From positions 1 to 64,000 of the forward strand of contig NZ_CABVPL010000013.1 of the NCBI RefSeq assembly GCF_902499045.1: a stretch of DNA of 64,000 nt. The letters run 5' to 3'. This DNA comes from Burkholderia latens. GTDB taxonomy: Bacteria; Pseudomonadota; Gammaproteobacteria; Burkholderiales; Burkholderiaceae. The position numbers were made by a program, and so were the translations under genes. A model generated the notes under the pieces. That model had not been told where the DNA came from. It was given only the letters and a program-made list of their open reading frames with translations, and did not search any database. Below are positions 31,308-40,647 of this stretch, in pieces (positions within the stretch are counted from its first letter, which is position 1; every line of letters begins with the position of its first letter).

Positions 31308-32369
31308 CTAATACGCGCCCGAACCGCGCACCACCACGTTGATCGTCCGGAACAGAATGCCGATGTCGCGACGCAGGGACCATTCGCGCACGTAGCGCAC
31401 ATCGAGCGACACGCGCGTCGAATAGTCGGTGTCGTTGCGGCCGCTGACCTGCCAGAGACCGGTCATGCCGGGTTTTGCCATCAGGTAATAGCGCACGTCT
31501 GCACCGTAGCGCTCGAGTTCCGCCTCGACGATGGGACGCGGTCCGACCAGGCTCATGTCGCCCTTCAGCACGTTGAGCAGCTGCGGCAGTTCGTCGAGAC
31601 TCGTCTTGCGGAGCAGGCGGCCGATCGGCGTAATGCGCACGTCGTTCTTCAGCTTGAATTCGCGATCCCATTCCGCGCGGGCGTCGGCATCGCGCTCGAG
31701 CAGCGCCTTGAGCACCGCATCGGCGTTCGTCACCATCGAGCGGAATTTGAGGCATTTGAACCGGCGGCCGTCACGACCGACACGCTCGTGCCCGAAGATC
31801 GCCGGACCGCCGTCGCGCCGCACGATCCAGGCGATGCAGAGCAATACCGGCGCCAGCATGACGAGCAGCAACGACGCGCCGGCCAGGTCGAAGCTGCGCT
31901 TGACCAACCGCTTGATGCGGCCGACCGTGCGTTGTCCACGCAGGTCCGCGTGCGCGATGGCTGCCGCGCGCACCCGGCCGCCGGCCCGCTCGAGCATGCC
32001 GAAGATCGCGAGCGTCAGCGCGCGGAACGCGATCAGAGCGATCCCACTCGCGAGCGTCCAGTACACGAACCACTCGCTCGACAGCACGTGCGCGCGATGC
32101 AGCACGTACAGCAGCGCGGTGCTCATCCCCTGCACGACGATCCATGCGAGTATCGTGCGGCCGAGCACGTGCAGCGCGGAGCGCGTGCGCGCCGCCTCGT
32201 AGATGCCGCACGCGGGAAAGACCGACAGCGCGAGCGCTGCCGCGAATGCCACGAGTACGCCGTCGAACAGGGTCCCGCGTGCGCCGCCGGTAGCCCCGAT
32301 CAACGCGGGAATGAATGCGCCCAGCACGATCAGTCCGATATCGGTCGCTCGATTGATCAACGAATTCAT
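31308..32369 (-). CDS. Short undecaprenyl-phosphate sugar phosphotransferase (WbaP/BceB-like)
   Basis: The 353-residue protein starts the repeat unit by transferring hexose 1-phosphate to undecaprenyl phosphate. Four hydrophobic segments (about residues 8-125) lead almost directly to the catalytic domain: FDLAGASLLLVMLAPVLL, GRRFKCLKFRSMV, TSLDELPQLLNVLKGDMSLV, GPRPIVEAEL, MTGLWQVSGRND. Typical WbaP/BceB proteins are about 460 residues, with a nucleotide-binding-like domain between these parts; here it is nearly absent. The start at 32369 has an AGGAG ribosome site. It is the first gene of the minus-strand exopolysaccharide operon. Galactose specificity is inferred from the predicted polymer. 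Confidence 0.9.
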   Translation of the reverse strand: MNSLINRATDIGLIVLGAFIPALIGATGGARGTLFDGVLVAFAAALALSVFPACGIYEAARTRSALHVLGRTILAWIVVQGMSTALLYVLHRAHVLSSEWFVYWTLASGIALIAFRALTLAIFGMLERAGGRVRAAAIAHADLRGQRTVGRIKRLVKRSFDLAGASLLLVMLAPVLLCIAWIVRRDGGPAIFGHERVGRDGRRFKCLKFRSMVTNADAVLKALLERDADARAEWDREFKLKNDVRITPIGRLLRKTSLDELPQLLNVLKGDMSLVGPRPIVEAELERYGADVRYYLMAKPGMTGLWQVSGRNDTDYSTRVSLDVRYVREWSLRRDIGILFRTINVVVRGSGAY

Positions 32370-33145
32370 TGATATGAACTCCTAATTCATCGTCCAACAT
32401 CCGTTCGAGGTGCAGCGGCGCATCACGCCGATGCGCGTCCACAGGGCGCGCTTGTTGCGATACCGTTGCTTCAACGTTTCCGCAGTGCATCATATGCGTC
32501 GCAACTCGCGGTTTTATCGCTGGCGTCCGAATTCGCCTTGTTGATGGCGGAACACATCAAGGCACGTTACGCGCGCGAATTATTCAATTGATTTCTTGAA
32601 TCCGGCAATGCGTGTTTCATGCGTGCATAACGGCCGCGCACGATAATTTCCGATCGAATTTCAAATCGCGCGCACGACCCGTTATTGCATGTCGAGGCGC
32701 GACTCGGCGTGCGCGCTGCAGCGCGCGCATCGAGCATTCGATGCTTCGCGCGGCACTGCGGCAAGCTGCAGGCGAGCATCGGCCGATGGACGCGCCGGAT
32801 GCTCGCACAATGAATAAAAAGGCCTGCACGGTGTGCTCACGGCAACACGGCAGGCAAAATTCCGAGGAGTGCCGGGGTGCCGCCTCCTCGAAAGGCCAGT
32901 CGATAAATTAAGCGGGAAAAGCGGGTTTGGGCCGGCCTGTGTCGGACTGCGCCACGATTGTGGCCGAATTCGCCTTCGTCAGATGCAGCGCGATTTATAT
33001 CGGGAATTTTCGACGCCGGAATAACGGCATCGTCATTCGAACGAGTCGTTAATGCCGGGAATATCGATTCGAATTCGCGCAATGCAATTGCGCCGCGTCG
33101 ACCGACGCGGCGCCCGGCGGCCAACGTCGAATCGCAATCGCGGAT
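32370..33145. other. Gap between the exopolysaccharide operon and its AraC-type neighbour
   Basis: This 776-bp stretch has relatively low GC and no credible gene. It should contain the promoter of the minus-strand exopolysaccharide operon, whose first gene starts at 32369, and it holds a minus-strand terminator for the regulator gene on its right. The short open frames in it have no coding character. Confidence 0.6.
32816..32855 (-). terminator. Rho-independent terminator downstream of the AraC-type regulator
   Basis: Read on the minus strand, a GC-rich hairpin (arms GCCTGCCGTGT and ACACCGTGCAGGC with a 2-nt bulge, 32822-32855) is followed by TTTTT (32820-32816). It lies about 290 bp past the end of the regulator gene and about 450 bp before the exopolysaccharide operon, so it would keep the two transcription units separate. 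Confidence 0.7.
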
Positions 33146-34216
33146 CTACGAGGGTGCGCCGCTCATCCAGTCGCCGAGATCCGCCGCGTAGAGCAGGTCC
33201 GCCGATGCGGCGCCGTCCTTGCGTGCGGCCGCGCGATATTCCGTTGGCGACGTCTGAAGGTGCTGGCGAAACAGTTTCGCCATCCGGTCGCCGCTGCCGA
33301 GACCGGTGCGTCGCGCGACCTTGTCCGCCGGAAGGTCGGTCTCGATCAGCATGCGGCACGCCTTTTCGAGGCGGATTTTCAGTACGAACTCGGTCGGCGT
33401 GACGCCGATCTCGTTCTTGAAACGCCGCAGAAAGTTGCGCTCGCTCATCGCCGCGGCCTGCGCCGCATCCGCGATCGATATCCGGTTCTCGCTGTTCACG
33501 CGCAGATGATGCGCGGCCATCCGGATCAACGTGCTCGCGCGTGCGATTCGTGCGCCGAACAGTACGTCGGTCAGCTTGCGGTTCGCGCCGGACACCATGC
33601 ACATCACGATTTCCTGCGCGATTTCGTAGCCCATGTCCGCGCGGACGATCGACAACGCGTCGGAGAACGGTCCGTCGTCTTCGTCTCCGTCCGGCTCACC
33701 GCCATCGCGGCCGTCGGCCGACGCAACGCCCGCGCCGATCCCGGCCGCAGCCTTTTCGGCCGCCTTCTGGTTCAGACGAATCTGCGTGAGCAACTTGCGG
33801 CCGCCGTGACTGCCGCGCACGACCCGTGCGCGCTGATGCGCATGCCGGAGCCACCCGATCAGTTGTTCGTCGAGCGCGTCGATCCCGTCCTGGCCACTCA
33901 GTACGAACATCGCGTGCACCGTGCTCGCCTCGAGCGTCCGGGCTGCTTCCGTCCAGATGCCGACGCCGGACGACGAACGGACCGGGCCGCCATGCACGGA
34001 ATACAACCGCAATTCGTAACGATCGGTGAAAGCGCCATCGGCACGCCCTAGCTGATTTGCGAGTTCGAAAACGGCAGCCAGCTTGCCCATTTGCATGATG
34101 GAGAAACCCTCGAGCAACAGTACGATTACGCTTGCTCGTTGATGCCGGTTGCCGGCGCTTCTACCACGATTCACGCTTAACCCCGTCGAGGAATGATTCG
34201 ACACTGTTTGCATCAT
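33146..34216 (-). CDS. AraC-type regulator with DJ-1/PfpI-like N-terminal domain (GlxA-like)
   Basis: The 356-residue protein has an N-terminal amidotransferase-like domain (SVIVLLLEGFSIMQMGKLAAVFE, LYSVHGGPVRSSSGVGIW, MFVLSGQDG) without an obvious catalytic Cys in the usual place. An Asp/Glu-rich linker (residues 165-190) separates it from the AraC double helix-turn-helix (SIADAAQAAAMSERNFLRRF to TGLGSGDRMAKLFRQHLQTS). It is transcribed in the same direction as the exopolysaccharide operon and is a plausible regulator of it by position alone. An AAAGGG ribosome site lies before the ATG at 34216. Confidence 0.88.
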   Translation of the reverse strand: MMQTVSNHSSTGLSVNRGRSAGNRHQRASVIVLLLEGFSIMQMGKLAAVFELANQLGRADGAFTDRYELRLYSVHGGPVRSSSGVGIWTEAARTLEASTVHAMFVLSGQDGIDALDEQLIGWLRHAHQRARVVRGSHGGRKLLTQIRLNQKAAEKAAAGIGAGVASADGRDGGEPDGDEDDGPFSDALSIVRADMGYEIAQEIVMCMVSGANRKLTDVLFGARIARASTLIRMAAHHLRVNSENRISIADAAQAAAMSERNFLRRFKNEIGVTPTEFVLKIRLEKACRMLIETDLPADKVARRTGLGSGDRMAKLFRQHLQTSPTEYRAAARKDGAASADLLYAADLGDWMSGAPS

Positions 34217-35140
34217 TGCGGCCCTTTAACAATTTCTTACATTTGTTGTTTTCTGCGCCGCATCATAGGGGCGACCCTTGCCCGCCGATTTCCCAATGTC
34301 TGTTTTCGCCGTGTTGTTGTCGGAATCCATCAAGCCTATGGTATGGCACTATTTAGTGATATCCGTCACATTCGGACGAATTGCATTCGCGCGTATTTTC
34401 AGACGATTGACATGTGTCAATGTGCCGCAATTTTAATCAGGATATGGCGTATGCCTTCTCCAGCGGGGATGAAGAGAAGCTGAAATCGGCTGAATGTGCT
34501 GTCTATTCCGGCTGGCACTGCCGAAACGGACGAAGGGACGGTATCGCGACCACAATGGGCGGATACTGCCGAGGCGGGATCCCCGGCGCTTTAAATGTTA
34601 CGCATGCGACAGACGGCCGAATGGCGCGAGCGCGATCCGGCGGGTCAGTGAATGCCGATCGGCGACACCGTGTTTGCATCGTACACGCTTCGATTTCGGG
34701 GAAACGCTCGACACGGCAATTTTGGCGAACATTAATGGCAATTCGCGCAATGTGTCGTTTCGTATCGACAATGCAATATTGCTGTCATCGTCGGATCTGC
34801 GTGATTTAGCGCCGGGCAAACGTTGTCGTCGAAACGGACTTACCCATGAGCAGATGCATCGGATTATCCGGCATTACCGTGGATTACAGCCGACGCGTAT
34901 GTGATGCGAATCCGCCGCCATTTACCGGACGGGCCGGCGCGCATTCGTCACATGAGAGCGCGTGCGGATGCGCTAAAGCCGAACCGCATCCGGAAGCCCA
35001 TCGCTTACATGACCGTTGTGCTTCGGTCGAATGGGGAAACGGGACGACGCAGGTGTGCGCGCCATGGTATACCCATGCGCCCCGCATATATCGAACAGCC
35101 GTTTGAATGGAAACGCGAGCCCGGGCGGCATGCGTGCCGC
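34217..35140. other. 924-bp low-GC gap between the AraC-type gene and pqqE
   Basis: No open frame here shows Burkholderia-like codon use; several frames of 70-136 codons overlap one another on the plus strand, none recognisable. GC is clearly below that of the flanking genes. The region carries an FNR-like inverted repeat at 34407-34420. The right part, 34910-35140, is the 3' flank of pqqE, and I see no terminator there. Confidence 0.55.
34407..34420. promoter_or_regulatory. FNR/CRP-like inverted repeat
   Basis: TTGACATGTGTCAA has perfect TTGAC arms around a 4-bp centre, close to the FNR/DNR consensus TTGAT-N4-ATCAA. It lies about 190 bp upstream of the AraC-type regulator and could control it. 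The assignment is from sequence similarity only. Confidence 0.4.
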
Positions 35141-36265
35141 TCAACGCGCTATCGAATTGGCAACACTGCGAAAAACCAGCGGCCGCTCGTCGTCGCGCGC
35201 CGGCCGCCTCGCGAACTGTACCGCCTGCTCGACGCGCCCGTGATGCGCGGATTTCGCACAGACCGGATCGGCCTGCGCCGGATCGCCGGCCAGCATGTAG
35301 GCCTGGCATCGGCATCCGCCATGATCCACATGGCGCTCGTCGCAGGTTCGGCACGGGTCGCGCATCCAGCCGTCGCCGCGAAATGCGTTGAACGCGTCGC
35401 TTTCGTACCAGATTTCCTTCAGCGACCGCTCGCGCACGTTCGGCAGCGCGAGGCCCGGCAGCGAGCGCGCGGCATGGCATGGCAGCGCGGTGCCGTCCGG
35501 TGCGACGCCGAGGAACACCGAGCCCCACCCGTTCATGCACGCCTTCGGCCGCTGCTCGAAGTAGTCGGGCACGACGAACAGGATCTTGCAACGCTCGCCG
35601 ACGAGCTTCCGGTAGCGGTTGACCGTTTCCTCCGCCTCGCGCAACTGCTCGGCAGTCGGCATCAGCTGGTCGCGATTCAGCATCGCCCACCCGTAATACT
35701 GCGTGTTGGCGAGCTCGAGAAAATCGGCGCCGAGGTCGAGCGCCATCTCGATGATCTGCCCGACGTGCGGCAGGTTGTAGCGATGCAGCACGCAGTTCAG
35801 CACCATCGGGTAGCCGCGCGACTTGATCAGCCGGCCGACGCCGCGCTTGAGATCGAACGTGCGCGTGCTCGTCAGGAAATCGTTCAGCTCGCGCGTCGAA
35901 TCCTGCAGCGACAGCTGAATATGATCGAGCCCGGCGGCCTTGAGCCGGTCGATGCGCGCGTCGTTGAGGCCCACGCCCGACGTGATCAGATTGGTATAGA
36001 AGCCGAGCGACCGCGCATGCCGGACCAGCTCCTCGAGATCGTCGCGCTGCAGCGGCTCGCCGCCGGAAAAGCCGATCTGCGCGGCGCCGAGCGCGCGCGC
36101 GTCGCTGATCACCGTGCGCCACGCGTCGGTATCGAGTTCGGGGCCGTGCGTCGCGAAGTCGACCGGGTTGTAGCAGAACGCGCAGTGCAGCGGGCACCGG
36201 TACGTGAGTTCGGCGAGCAGCCACAGCGGCGCGGACGGCCGGTTCGGAGGAGGTGTCATGTCCAT
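35141..36265 (-). CDS. pqqE: PQQ biosynthesis radical SAM enzyme PqqE
   Basis: The 374-residue radical SAM protein links Glu and Tyr of the PqqA peptide. The SAM cluster motif is CPLHCAFC near residue 22; GFSGGEPLQRDDLEEL follows. The C-terminal SPASM part contains PKACMNGWGS, LPCHAARSLPG, DPCRTC and GGCRCQAYMLAGD. It is the last gene of pqqABCDE. The ATG at 36265 follows the pqqD stop by one base; a second ATG two codons later is possible. A tail of about 45 residues follows the last Cys motif. Confidence 0.95.
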   Translation of the reverse strand: MDMTPPPNRPSAPLWLLAELTYRCPLHCAFCYNPVDFATHGPELDTDAWRTVISDARALGAAQIGFSGGEPLQRDDLEELVRHARSLGFYTNLITSGVGLNDARIDRLKAAGLDHIQLSLQDSTRELNDFLTSTRTFDLKRGVGRLIKSRGYPMVLNCVLHRYNLPHVGQIIEMALDLGADFLELANTQYYGWAMLNRDQLMPTAEQLREAEETVNRYRKLVGERCKILFVVPDYFEQRPKACMNGWGSVFLGVAPDGTALPCHAARSLPGLALPNVRERSLKEIWYESDAFNAFRGDGWMRDPCRTCDERHVDHGGCRCQAYMLAGDPAQADPVCAKSAHHGRVEQAVQFARRPARDDERPLVFRSVANSIAR

Positions 36266-36266
36266 G

Positions 36267-36548
36267 TCAGTCGAGCCAGCCGCGCAGTCGCGCATGATCG
36301 AGGAAGCGGTAGACGTCCGACGCGAGATCCGACGTGCTGAACAGCTGCTCGAGTTCGCCGATGATGTCGTCGAGCTCGCGCGTGCCGTCGCAACGCACGA
36401 GGATCTCGCCCGCGCTCGGGTTGAGCCGGACCATTCCTTCCGGGTACAGCAGCACGTAGGCATCCTGGGCCGCCTCCCACTGCAGGCGGTACATGCCCCT
36501 CAGCGAGGGGCGCAGCGGCACGCCGCTGACGGCGTCGTTGGTGTTCAT
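36267..36548 (-). CDS. pqqD: PQQ peptide chaperone PqqD
   Basis: The 93-residue protein binds the PqqA peptide and presents it to PqqE. It has the family segments [30 protein letters not shown] and [11 protein letters not shown]. It is coupled to pqqC by an ATGA overlap and is separated from pqqE by one base. Confidence 0.94.
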   Translation of the reverse strand: MNTNDAVSGVPLRPSLRGMYRLQWEAAQDAYVLLYPEGMVRLNPSAGEILVRCDGTRELDDIIGELEQLFSTSDLASDVYRFLDHARLRGWLD

Positions 36549-37264
36549 GCTGGGTACGCCTTTTCAATCGCATCGAGAATCGACCACAGCACATCCAGCT
36601 TGAACGACAGGATGTCGAGCGCGCGCCGCTGCGCTTCCGGGGTCGTGAAATGGCGCAGCGTGACCGCGAGCCCGTGCTCGACGTCGCGCTGCGCGAGCGG
36701 CACGCGACTGCGGAAATAATGCAGCCCTTCAGCATCGATCCACGGATAGTGCGACGGCCAGCCGGCGAGCCGGTCGAGGTGAATCTGCGGCGCGAACATC
36801 TCGGTCAGCGACGAGCACACGGCTTCCTGCCACGGCGCGCGCCGCGCGAAATTCACGTACGCATCGACCGCGAACCGCACGCCGGGCAGCACGTGCTCGA
36901 GCGACCACAATTGCGCGCGCTCGATCCCGACCGCTTCGCCGAGCCGTGCCCACGCTTCGATTCCGCCCTCCTGATCGCCATGGCCGTCATGGTCGAGAAT
37001 GCGCTCGACCCACAACCGGCGCGTATCGCGATCGGGGCAATTGGACAGAATCGCCGCGTCCTTCAGCGGAATGCTGACCTGATAGTAGAAGCGGTTCGCG
37101 ACCCAGCCGCGGATCTGCGCCGGCGAACACGCGCCGGCGTTCAGGCGCCGGTTGAACGGATGATGGATGTGGTAGCGCGATTCGAGCGCGCGCAGGCGCG
37201 CCTCGAATTCCTCCGCGCTCCAGGGCGTCGCGTGCAGCGCCGCGGCGGGAATCGGTGCGTTCAT
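36545..37264 (-). CDS. pqqC: Pyrroloquinoline-quinone synthase PqqC
   Basis: The 239-residue oxidase catalyses the final cyclisation and eight-electron oxidation of PQQ. It shows the PqqC hallmarks [14 protein letters not shown] near the N-terminus, [33 protein letters not shown] and a C-terminal [15 protein letters not shown]. It lies 3 bp after pqqB and overlaps pqqD by 4 bp. Confidence 0.96.
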   Translation of the reverse strand: MNAPIPAAALHATPWSAEEFEARLRALESRYHIHHPFNRRLNAGACSPAQIRGWVANRFYYQVSIPLKDAAILSNCPDRDTRRLWVERILDHDGHGDQEGGIEAWARLGEAVGIERAQLWSLEHVLPGVRFAVDAYVNFARRAPWQEAVCSSLTEMFAPQIHLDRLAGWPSHYPWIDAEGLHYFRSRVPLAQRDVEHGLAVTLRHFTTPEAQRRALDILSFKLDVLWSILDAIEKAYPA

Positions 37265-37267
37265 CGG

Positions 37268-38191
37268 TCAAACCTCGAATTGCATGCCGTCGTGGGCGAC
37301 CTCGATCCCGTGCTCGCGCAATTTCGCACGCTGCACGGAGCCGGGGTCGAGAATCGGATTCGTATTGTTGATATGCGTGAGGACCTTGCGCGTGCGCGCG
37401 GGCAACAGCCGCAGCCGGTCGATCATCCCCGGCCGCGCTGCATCGCCGCACTGCGCGAGATGGCCCATGTCGGCCGCCTGCTTCGACGACAGGCCGAGAT
37501 CGATCATCTCCGTGCTGGTCCAGAACGTGCCGTCGACCAGGACGAGATCGGCATCGCGCATCGCGGCGCGCACACCGTCGTCGACGTCGGCAAGCCCCGG
37601 TGCATAAAACGCATGCCGGCCGGTCCGCGCATCTTCGATCAGGAGTGCGATGTTGTCGCCTTCCACGCTCGCGTCGCGGCGCGGCGAATAAGGCGGCGGC
37701 TTGCTGTCGACCGGCACGGCGGTGAAGCGCAGGCCGGCGGCGCCCGGAATCGCGAACGGTTCGCCCGGTGCGATCGCGTGCACGTCGACGCCGCAGTAAT
37801 GACCAAGCAGCGGCACGATGGGCAAGCCGGTCGACAGATCGTCGAGCACCGGCGCGCTCGCGTACAGCGGCAGCGGCGACGTGCGCTCGCGCAGCATCAG
37901 CAGGCCCGTCACGTGATCGATCTGCGCGTCGCACAGCACGACGGCGACGATCGCGCTGTCGCGGATCTCGCGGGCCGGCTGCAGATCGGGCGCCGCGCGC
38001 AACTGCGCGAGGATGTCCGGCGATGCGTTCACCAGCACCCAGTCGATCCCGTTGCCGCTGACCGCGATCGACGATTGCGTGCGCGGCACGATGCCGTCGG
38101 TGCCGGCGCGCGCACGGCGGCAGTTGCCGCAGTTGCAGTTCCATTGCGGCAGCCCGCCGCCGGCGCCCGAGCCCAGTATCGTGATCTTCAT
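37268..38191 (-). CDS. pqqB: PQQ biosynthesis protein PqqB
   Basis: The 307-residue metallo-beta-lactamase-fold protein hydroxylates the Glu-Tyr intermediate. The N-terminus MKITILGSGAGGGLPQWNCN with NCGNCRRAR gives the Cys-rich site seen in PqqB. The hydrolase metal motif is altered (CDAQIDHVTGLLMLRE), as is usual for PqqB. The start at 38191 matches the family; the longer open frame upstream runs through pqqA. Confidence 0.95.
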   Translation of the reverse strand: MKITILGSGAGGGLPQWNCNCGNCRRARAGTDGIVPRTQSSIAVSGNGIDWVLVNASPDILAQLRAAPDLQPAREIRDSAIVAVVLCDAQIDHVTGLLMLRERTSPLPLYASAPVLDDLSTGLPIVPLLGHYCGVDVHAIAPGEPFAIPGAAGLRFTAVPVDSKPPPYSPRRDASVEGDNIALLIEDARTGRHAFYAPGLADVDDGVRAAMRDADLVLVDGTFWTSTEMIDLGLSSKQAADMGHLAQCGDAARPGMIDRLRLLPARTRKVLTHINNTNPILDPGSVQRAKLREHGIEVAHDGMQFEV

Positions 38192-38253
38192 CTGCGTGTG
38201 CTCCCGGTGCCGCCCGCAACGTGTCGTCGATGCGGGCGGCACTGCGCGCGCGA

Positions 38254-38328
38254 TCAGCGGTTGGCGATGTACATCGTGATTTCGAAGCCGAAACGCAGGT
38301 CGGTATATGCGGGGGTCGTCCACTGCAT
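38254..38328 (-). CDS. pqqA: PQQ precursor peptide PqqA
   Basis: The 24-residue peptide begins [20 protein letters not shown] and ends IANR. Glu16 and Tyr20, in the E-x3-Y motif, are the residues fused into PQQ. An excellent ribosome site (AGGAG) lies seven bases before the ATG. It is the first gene of pqqABCDE and sits about 65 bp below a sigma-54 promoter. Confidence 0.97.
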   Translation of the reverse strand: MQWTTPAYTDLRFGFEITMYIANR

Positions 38329-38403
38329 GATGTGTCTCCTTGTTGAGTTGGTGAGCTGGTGATTCGAAACAGCCGCATCGATCGAGCAGCCGATACCCAT
38401 TCA

Positions 38404-38417
38404 GCAAGGAGCATGCC
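38404..38417 (-). promoter_or_regulatory. Sigma-54 (-24/-12) promoter of pqqABCDE
   Basis: On the minus strand the sequence CGGCATGCTCCTTGCT has the invariant GG and GC pairs exactly ten bases apart and matches most of the consensus TGGCACG-N4-TTGCW. Predicted transcription would start near 38392, leaving a leader of about 64 bases before pqqA. A sigma-54 activator gene lies directly upstream. Confidence 0.75.
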
Positions 38418-38565
38418 GGGGCCGGTTGTGCGTCATGCAGCGGCGTGCGCGTGCATGCGGCAGCCGCCGGGTACTCGCGGCGCCGGCATTCTTACGATTA
38501 CAATACGAATACATTTCAGAAACCATCGAGCGATGGCTCACGGTGCGCGCGGCGGATTGAACAGG

Positions 38566-38604
38566 TGTTGAATCCGTGAACACCGGGTGTTGCAACCTGA
38601 CACA
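38566..38604. promoter_or_regulatory. Paired upstream activator motifs before pqqA
   Basis: Two partly symmetrical sites lie here: TGTT-N9-AACA at 38566-38582 and TGTTGCAACCTGACACA at 38588-38604. A perfect AACACC-G-GGTGTT palindrome (38579-38591) bridges them. The second shares the layout TGTTG-N3-CCTG-N2-ACA with a site before the acetyl-CoA synthetase remnant (48526-48542). They are placed as expected for binding sites of the AcoR-like activator. Confidence 0.55.
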
Positions 38605-38628
38605 CCCGCGTGACACTCGCGGCCGCCG

Positions 38629-40647
38629 TCAATGTTCGCCGGCCTCCCGCGGGTCCGTTCCGGCGGCCGGCATCTTCCGATAGATCGTATTGCGCGACAC
38701 GCCGAGTGCACGGGCAGCGGCCGACACGTTGCCGCCATGACGCGCGAGCGCGGCCGCGATCGCGGAAGCCGCCACGTCCTGCAGCCGCGCATCGCAAGCG
38801 GCCGGCACCGGCGCGAGCGGAGCGGTTTCCCCGGCAGACGGCGCCGGCGCCGCGCAACCGTGCTGCGCCGTGCGCGCACTGGCGCGCCGCACGTCGTCGA
38901 AGAAATCGTCCGGCAGATGCTCGCAGCGGATCTCGCAGTCGTCGTCGACCATCGCGGCCGCGGTGCGCAGCAGATTCGCGAGCTGCCGGAAGTTGCCGGG
39001 CCATGTGCAGCGCTCGAACAGCGCCATCACGTCGGGCGCGACGCTCAGCGGCCGGCGGCCGGGCCCCGACAGCGTCTCCCGCTGCAGCATCTTCTGGACG
39101 ACCACCGCGAGATCGGTGCGGTCGCGCAGCGGCGGCAGGCGCACGACGAGGCCGTTGAGCCGGTAGTACAGGTCCTCGCGGAAACGGTTCTGCGCAATCA
39201 TGTCGCGCAGGTCGCGGTGCGTCGCGCAGATGATCGCGATGTCGACGCCGATCGCCTTCGTCGAGCCGAGCGGATTGACGATGCGCTCCTGCAGCACGCG
39301 CAGCAGCCGCACCTGCAGCGGATACGGCATGTCGCCGATCTCGTCGAGAAACAGCGTGCCGCCGTTCGCCTGCAGCAGCTTGCCCGTCGCGCCCTTGCGG
39401 CGTGCGCCGGTAAACGCGCCCTCCTCGTAGCCGAACAGCTCGGATTCGATCAGCGTCTCCGGAATCGACGCGCAGTTGACGGCGACGAATGGACCGTCGC
39501 GGCGCGGCGAATCATTGTGAATCGCCTGCGCGAGCAGTTCCTTGCCGGTGCCGGTCTCGCCGGTGATCAGCACCGGGATGTCCTTGCCGATCACCTTGCG
39601 GACCTTCGCGATTACCGCCGCGACCTGCGGATCGCCGGTGTCGAGATAGCTGAGCCGCGACAGGCTCGCCGCGCCCTGCGCCGCTGCCGGCCGCGCGGGC
39701 GGCGCGGCGCCGTCGTGCACTTCGGCGGGCCGGCTGCCCTCGGCCCGCAACGCGCGCCGGAATTGCACACGCGCGCACACCACCGCGCCGTTGCCGAGGT
39801 TCAGCGACACGTGCGGCTCGGTGCTCGCGCGCATCCGGTCGATCAGCTGCGCGCTCGTCACGTCGAACAGCGACGCGAGCGTATGCGCGCGCAGCGCCGC
39901 GAGCGGCATCCCGAGCTGAAACTGCGCGCTGCGATTCGCCGACAGGAAGCGGCCGTCGGCCGTGAACGCGACGATGCCTTCCATCAGCGTGCCGAGAAAT
40001 TCGGGGCGGCCGTGAAACGACACCTGCAGCGTCTCCTGGAACGTCGTCGTGAACAGGTGGTTCTCGATCATCTGCACCGACATCTTCGCGAGCGCCATCG
40101 TGTGCTGGTGATAGCTGCGATGGTCGCCCGTCACGTCGAGCACGCCGATCGCATCGCCGTACGGGTCGAGGATCGGCACGCTCGAGCAGGTCAGGAAATG
40201 ATTCGCAGCCAGGAAGTGCTGGTCGCCGTGCACGACCATCGGGCACAGCTCCGCGAGCGCGGTGCCGATCGCGTTGGTGCCCTGCCGGTTCTCCGCCCAG
40301 TTCGCGCCGGGGCGCAGCGCGACGCGTTCCGCGCGCCGCAGGAAGTCGTCGTCGCCGATCGAATGCAGGATCAGCCCTTCCGCATCGGTGAGCACGATCA
40401 TGCTTTGCGTATTGACGATCTGCTCGTGCAGCGTTTCCATCACCGGCATCGCATGCACGCACAGCACGCGGTTCTGTTCGCGCTTGAGCGCGAGTGCGGC
40501 GCCGGACAGCACGTCGTAGTCGGGACGTGCGGACGCCTGCAGGCCGAACGTCTCGGACCGCTGATGGGATTTCTGGATCGTCGGCGTCGGCCAGCCGGGC
40601 GCATGCGTGGCCCGTGCGTTGGCCGTCGGATGAACGTCATCGCGCAT
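38629..40647 (-). CDS. Sigma-54-dependent transcriptional activator, AcoR-like
   Basis: The 672-residue protein has an N-terminal GAF-type sensor region (about 70-230; NTQSMIVLTDAEGLILHSIGD, WAENRQGTNAIGTALAE as in AcoR), then a PAS-like stretch. The AAA+ domain has Walker A GETGTGKE, the sigma-54 contact loop GAFTGA in FGYEEGAFTGARRKG and Walker B LFLDEIGDMP. A Fis-type helix-turn-helix ends it (AARALGVSRNTIYRKM). The start at 40647 has a very strong GGAGGAG ribosome site; the longer frame upstream lacks one. AcoR relatives respond to small alcohols, aldehydes or acetoin. Its position and three nearby -24/-12 promoters suggest it controls PQQ and alcohol oxidation. Confidence 0.93.
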   Translation of the reverse strand: MRDDVHPTANARATHAPGWPTPTIQKSHQRSETFGLQASARPDYDVLSGAALALKREQNRVLCVHAMPVMETLHEQIVNTQSMIVLTDAEGLILHSIGDDDFLRRAERVALRPGANWAENRQGTNAIGTALAELCPMVVHGDQHFLAANHFLTCSSVPILDPYGDAIGVLDVTGDHRSYHQHTMALAKMSVQMIENHLFTTTFQETLQVSFHGRPEFLGTLMEGIVAFTADGRFLSANRSAQFQLGMPLAALRAHTLASLFDVTSAQLIDRMRASTEPHVSLNLGNGAVVCARVQFRRALRAEGSRPAEVHDGAAPPARPAAAQGAASLSRLSYLDTGDPQVAAVIAKVRKVIGKDIPVLITGETGTGKELLAQAIHNDSPRRDGPFVAVNCASIPETLIESELFGYEEGAFTGARRKGATGKLLQANGGTLFLDEIGDMPYPLQVRLLRVLQERIVNPLGSTKAIGVDIAIICATHRDLRDMIAQNRFREDLYYRLNGLVVRLPPLRDRTDLAVVVQKMLQRETLSGPGRRPLSVAPDVMALFERCTWPGNFRQLANLLRTAAAMVDDDCEIRCEHLPDDFFDDVRRASARTAQHGCAAPAPSAGETAPLAPVPAACDARLQDVAASAIAAALARHGGNVSAAARALGVSRNTIYRKMPAAGTDPREAGEH

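Larger units (their letters stand above)
38329..38628. other. Regulatory region between the sigma-54 activator gene and pqqA
   Basis: This 300-bp gap contains a -24/-12 promoter (38404-38417) and, about 150-190 bp upstream of it, two inverted-repeat motifs suited to an enhancer-binding protein (38566-38604). I see no additional gene in it. Confidence 0.7.

Noticed and set aside
34414-34904. Two overlapping 130-codon plus-strand frames
   Set aside because: Neither shows GC3 bias or recognisable sequence, and they overlap each other in different frames.
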